Source of the DNA: an uncultured Erysipelotrichaceae bacterium
GTDB taxonomy: Bacteria > Bacillota_I > Bacilli_A > Erysipelotrichales > Coprobacillaceae
Reading direction: 5' to 3'
Assembly: GCA_900544435.1 (NCBI GenBank)
Contig: UQVG01000107.1
Location: forward strand, 1-6,854
Length of the DNA stretch: 6,854 nt
Made by a program: the position numbers and the translations under genes
The notes under the pieces: generated by a model
What the model saw: only the letters and a program-made list of their open reading frames with translations
Database searches by the model: none
Told to the model about the DNA's origin: nothing
Part shown: piece after piece, positions 5,496 through 6,854 of the stretch
Numbering within the stretch: position 1 is the first letter of the stretch
Layout: the number at the start of each line of letters is the position of its first letter

Positions 5496-6462
5496 AAAAG
5501 TATTACTTTCTTTACTCATTTTTTCATTTTTCCTTTGTGGCTGTCAAAAGACAACTCCTCTATCTTCTAAAGAATTTTGTTTAGATACAATCGTACAAAT
5601 TACACTCTACGATTCATCTTCTAAAAATATTTTAAATAACTGTTTTGATTTATGCAAGAAGTATGAGCTTGTCTTTTCATCAAACAATAAAAAAAGTGAA
5701 CTCTATCAACTAAATCATTCTTTACATAAATTAGAAAATCAAACAATTTCTAAAGAACTTTATCAAGTCATTAAACAGGGGCTTTATTATAGTGAATTAT
5801 CAAATGGCGCTTTTGATATTACAATAGGATCTATTTCTTCTTTGTGGGATTTTAAAAACAATACGATTCCTCAAGATAATCTTATTAAAGAACATCTTCA
5901 AGATGTTTCTTATAAAAATATTGTTTTAGAAAAAAATCATCTCCGTTTTTTAAATGAACAAACAATGATTGATTTAGGAGCAATCGCTAAAGGATATATT
6001 GCAGATCAAATAAAAGACTATTTACTAAAGAAAAATGTTTCAAGTGCATTAATTAATTTAGGAGGTAATATTTTATGTGTTGGTCAAAAACAACAACAAC
6101 CTTTTTTAATTGGTGTAACCAATCCTCAAGAAACTAATGATTCTATTTTAAGTTTAAATATCAATGACTTATCTGTTGTTACTAGTGGAACGTATCAAAG
6201 ATATATAGAAACTGATTCAAAAAAATATCATCATATCTTAGATCCATCAACTGGTTATAGTTATGAAAATGGTCTATCAGCTGTAACAATTATTTCTAAA
6301 AGTTCTATTCAAGGTGATGCTTTGAGTACCGTTTGTTTTTCATTAGGAAAAGAAAAAGGAATGAAACTTTTAAATTCATTAAAAGATGTTTCTGGATGTT
6401 TTATTGATGAAAATAACCAAATAACTTATAGTAAACATTTTAAAAAGTTTCTAGCAAATTAA
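5491..6462 (+). CDS. apbE: FAD:protein FMN transferase, lipoprotein (ApbE)
   Basis: A 323-residue enzyme that transfers the FMN part of FAD to a Ser/Thr of target flavoproteins outside the membrane. The N-terminus is a lipoprotein signal: MKK, a hydrophobic stretch, then LCGC with Cys18 as lipidation site, so it is anchored on the outer face of the membrane. Catalytic-core motifs follow in order: SNGAFDITIG (104-113), DLGAIAKGYIAD (161-172), ALINLGGNI (186-194), VVTSGTYQRY (229-238), HILDPSTGY (248-256) and GDALST (275-280); Asp276 and Thr280 are the expected Mg2+ ligands. Length is normal for the family. It is divergent from the NusG-II/Gx operon by 40 bases. In Listeria the equivalent enzyme (FmnB) flavinylates the electron-transfer protein PplA. 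No FMN-binding acceptor protein is in the window, so the substrate must be encoded elsewhere. Confidence 0.95.
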   Translation: MKKVLLSLLIFSFFLCGCQKTTPLSSKEFCLDTIVQITLYDSSSKNILNNCFDLCKKYELVFSSNNKKSELYQLNHSLHKLENQTISKELYQVIKQGLYYSELSNGAFDITIGSISSLWDFKNNTIPQDNLIKEHLQDVSYKNIVLEKNHLRFLNEQTMIDLGAIAKGYIADQIKDYLLKKNVSSALINLGGNILCVGQKQQQPFLIGVTNPQETNDSILSLNINDLSVVTSGTYQRYIETDSKKYHHILDPSTGYSYENGLSAVTIISKSSIQGDALSTVCFSLGKEKGMKLLNSLKDVSGCFIDENNQITYSKHFKKFLAN

Positions 6463-6486
6463 AAACTCTCCATGAGAGTTTTTAAT
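6458..6486. terminator. bidirectional intrinsic terminator between apbE and the Rpn gene
   Basis: A 13-bp stem (6458-6470 with 6474-6486) closes a 3-base CAT loop; the arms are AAAAACTCTC and GAGAGTTTTT extended by A-T pairs. The apbE TAA (6460-6462) is in the left arm, and the minus-strand stop (6488-6490) is just outside the right arm. It serves both converging genes. Confidence 0.85.
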
Positions 6487-6487
6487 A

Positions 6488-6854
6488 TTATTTAATTATT
6501 TCTTTGATCATTTTTAAATCTTTGTTTTCTAACAAGGCATCAAATATTTGATCATATTGTGATAATGTTAAGTTTTCTAATAATTGATTATTTTCACCAG
6601 GAAAGAGTTTATTAAATAATTTTAATGTTTTTTCTTTGGCCTTAAGAAGTTCTCCTTCACTTTTTCCTTTTTCTAATCCTTTTTCTAGTCCTTCTTTTAA
6701 GCCTTCTTCTTTCCCTTCTTGTCGTATTCTTATCTTTTCTTGATGATGTTGTATCTTGACAAGCTGTCTTTTACTCGCTGCTAATACTAGTTCTTCATTT
6801 TCATTGAACTGATCCATCTTTTCTTTCATCATGATAACCACCTCACTGTTTAAT
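6488..6854 (-). CDS. Rpn family nuclease/putative transposase, C-terminal part (partial at right edge)
   Basis: The frame is open to the window edge and reads LNSEVVIMMKEKMDQF, then charged helices (ENEELVLAASKRQLVK), a KEG-type repeat (EEGLKEGLEKGLEKGKSEGE) and a final helical domain ending in KDLKMIKEIIK. This order (NxEV..., a DEE-rich helix, Gly/Glu/Lys repeats, a short helical tail) is the usual C-terminal part of Rpn/PD-(D/E)XK-type 'putative transposase' proteins of about 250-300 residues, whose nuclease core would lie beyond 6854. Residues before the first ATG already look like family sequence, so I favour a gene that continues outside. Alternatively translation starts at the ATG at 6830-6832, giving a 114-residue stand-alone protein. 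Proven members cut DNA and limit phage. The nuclease core is not visible, so activity cannot be judged. Confidence 0.7.
   Translation of the reverse strand, partial: LNSEVVIMMKEKMDQFNENEELVLAASKRQLVKIQHHQEKIRIRQEGKEEGLKEGLEKGLEKGKSEGELLKAKEKTLKLFNKLFPGENNQLLENLTLSQYDQIFDALLENKDLKMIKEIIK
6653..6718 (-). repeat. short tandem coding repeat (EGLEKG type)
   Basis: About 22 codons encode near-repeats of a six- to seven-residue unit with Gly every fourth residue or so (EEGLKEG, LEKGLEKG, KSEGE). The DNA shows matching imperfect 12-base repeats (CCTTTTTCTAGTCC-like on the plus strand). Repeat number in such proteins commonly varies between strains. The segment probably forms a flexible or coiled link between the nuclease core and the tail. 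Confidence 0.7.
6838..6844 (-). promoter_or_regulatory. internal Shine-Dalgarno for a possible short Rpn product
   Basis: GAGGTGG on the minus strand lies 5 bases before the ATG at 6830-6832 and 8 bases before the ATG at 6827-6829. It would support a start inside the longer reading frame, or the true start if no upstream coding region exists. Confidence 0.45.

Noticed and set aside
5448..5519. Longer N-terminus for the NusG-II protein starting at 5519
   Set aside because: It would run through the divergent apbE start and both promoters and adds residues without family likeness; the ATG at 5450 has its own GGAG and is followed directly by the membrane anchor.
6839..6841. GTG at 6841 as start of the Rpn-type protein
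   Set aside because: It lies within the GAGGTGG Shine-Dalgarno itself, so it cannot be the start codon served by it.

Overview
The window is about 6.9 kb of AT-rich DNA from a low-GC Gram-positive bacterium. AGGAGG-type ribosome binding sites, short intergenic gaps, U-tract terminators and the gene families present (NusG domain II protein, Gx transporter family, lipoprotein ApbE, RpiR/SIS regulator, FadH/BaiH-type old yellow enzyme) all point to an anaerobic gut Firmicute. The Erysipelotrichia/Coprobacillus type is my best guess, but it is an inference, since no marker gene is present. No tRNA, rRNA, CRISPR array or insertion sequence was seen.

Left part (1-3140). A plus-strand gene, probably a Crp/Fnr-type regulator, ends at base 100. 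It converges, across a shared hairpin terminator, on a minus-strand two-gene operon. The first gene of that operon is an old yellow enzyme/FadH-type flavin, Fe-S and NAD(P) oxidoreductase, broken by a one-base frameshift at an A5 run (2906-2910). The second is an intact YdiB-type quinate/shikimate dehydrogenase, coupled to it through a Shine-Dalgarno at the first gene's stop codon. The operon promoter carries a perfect TGTGA-N6-TCACA palindrome over its -35 region, the classic Crp/Fnr-type site.

Middle (3103-3700). Instead of an intact gene there is a decayed minus-strand coding region, probably a TetR-type regulator. It has lost its N-terminal part, carries an in-frame stop and is spread over several frames. 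Its original terminator hairpin is still perfect.

Right part (3700-6490). A minus-strand operon encodes a NusG-domain-II membrane protein, a Gx-family multispan membrane protein (EetA- and EetB-like) and an RpiR/SIS regulator. It is divergent from a plus-strand lipoprotein ApbE (FAD:protein FMN transferase). The two transcription units share a 40-bp gap with overlapping opposed -10 elements. Together they look like part of a membrane flavin-based electron-transfer module; the NADH dehydrogenase, FMN-carrying protein and quinone genes of the known extracellular electron transfer locus are not in the window.

Right edge (6488-6854). The C-terminal part of an Rpn/PD-(D/E)XK-type 'transposase' protein with KEG-type repeats reads open off the window. 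It contains a well-placed internal start, which recalls the internally initiated small proteins reported for other Rpn genes.
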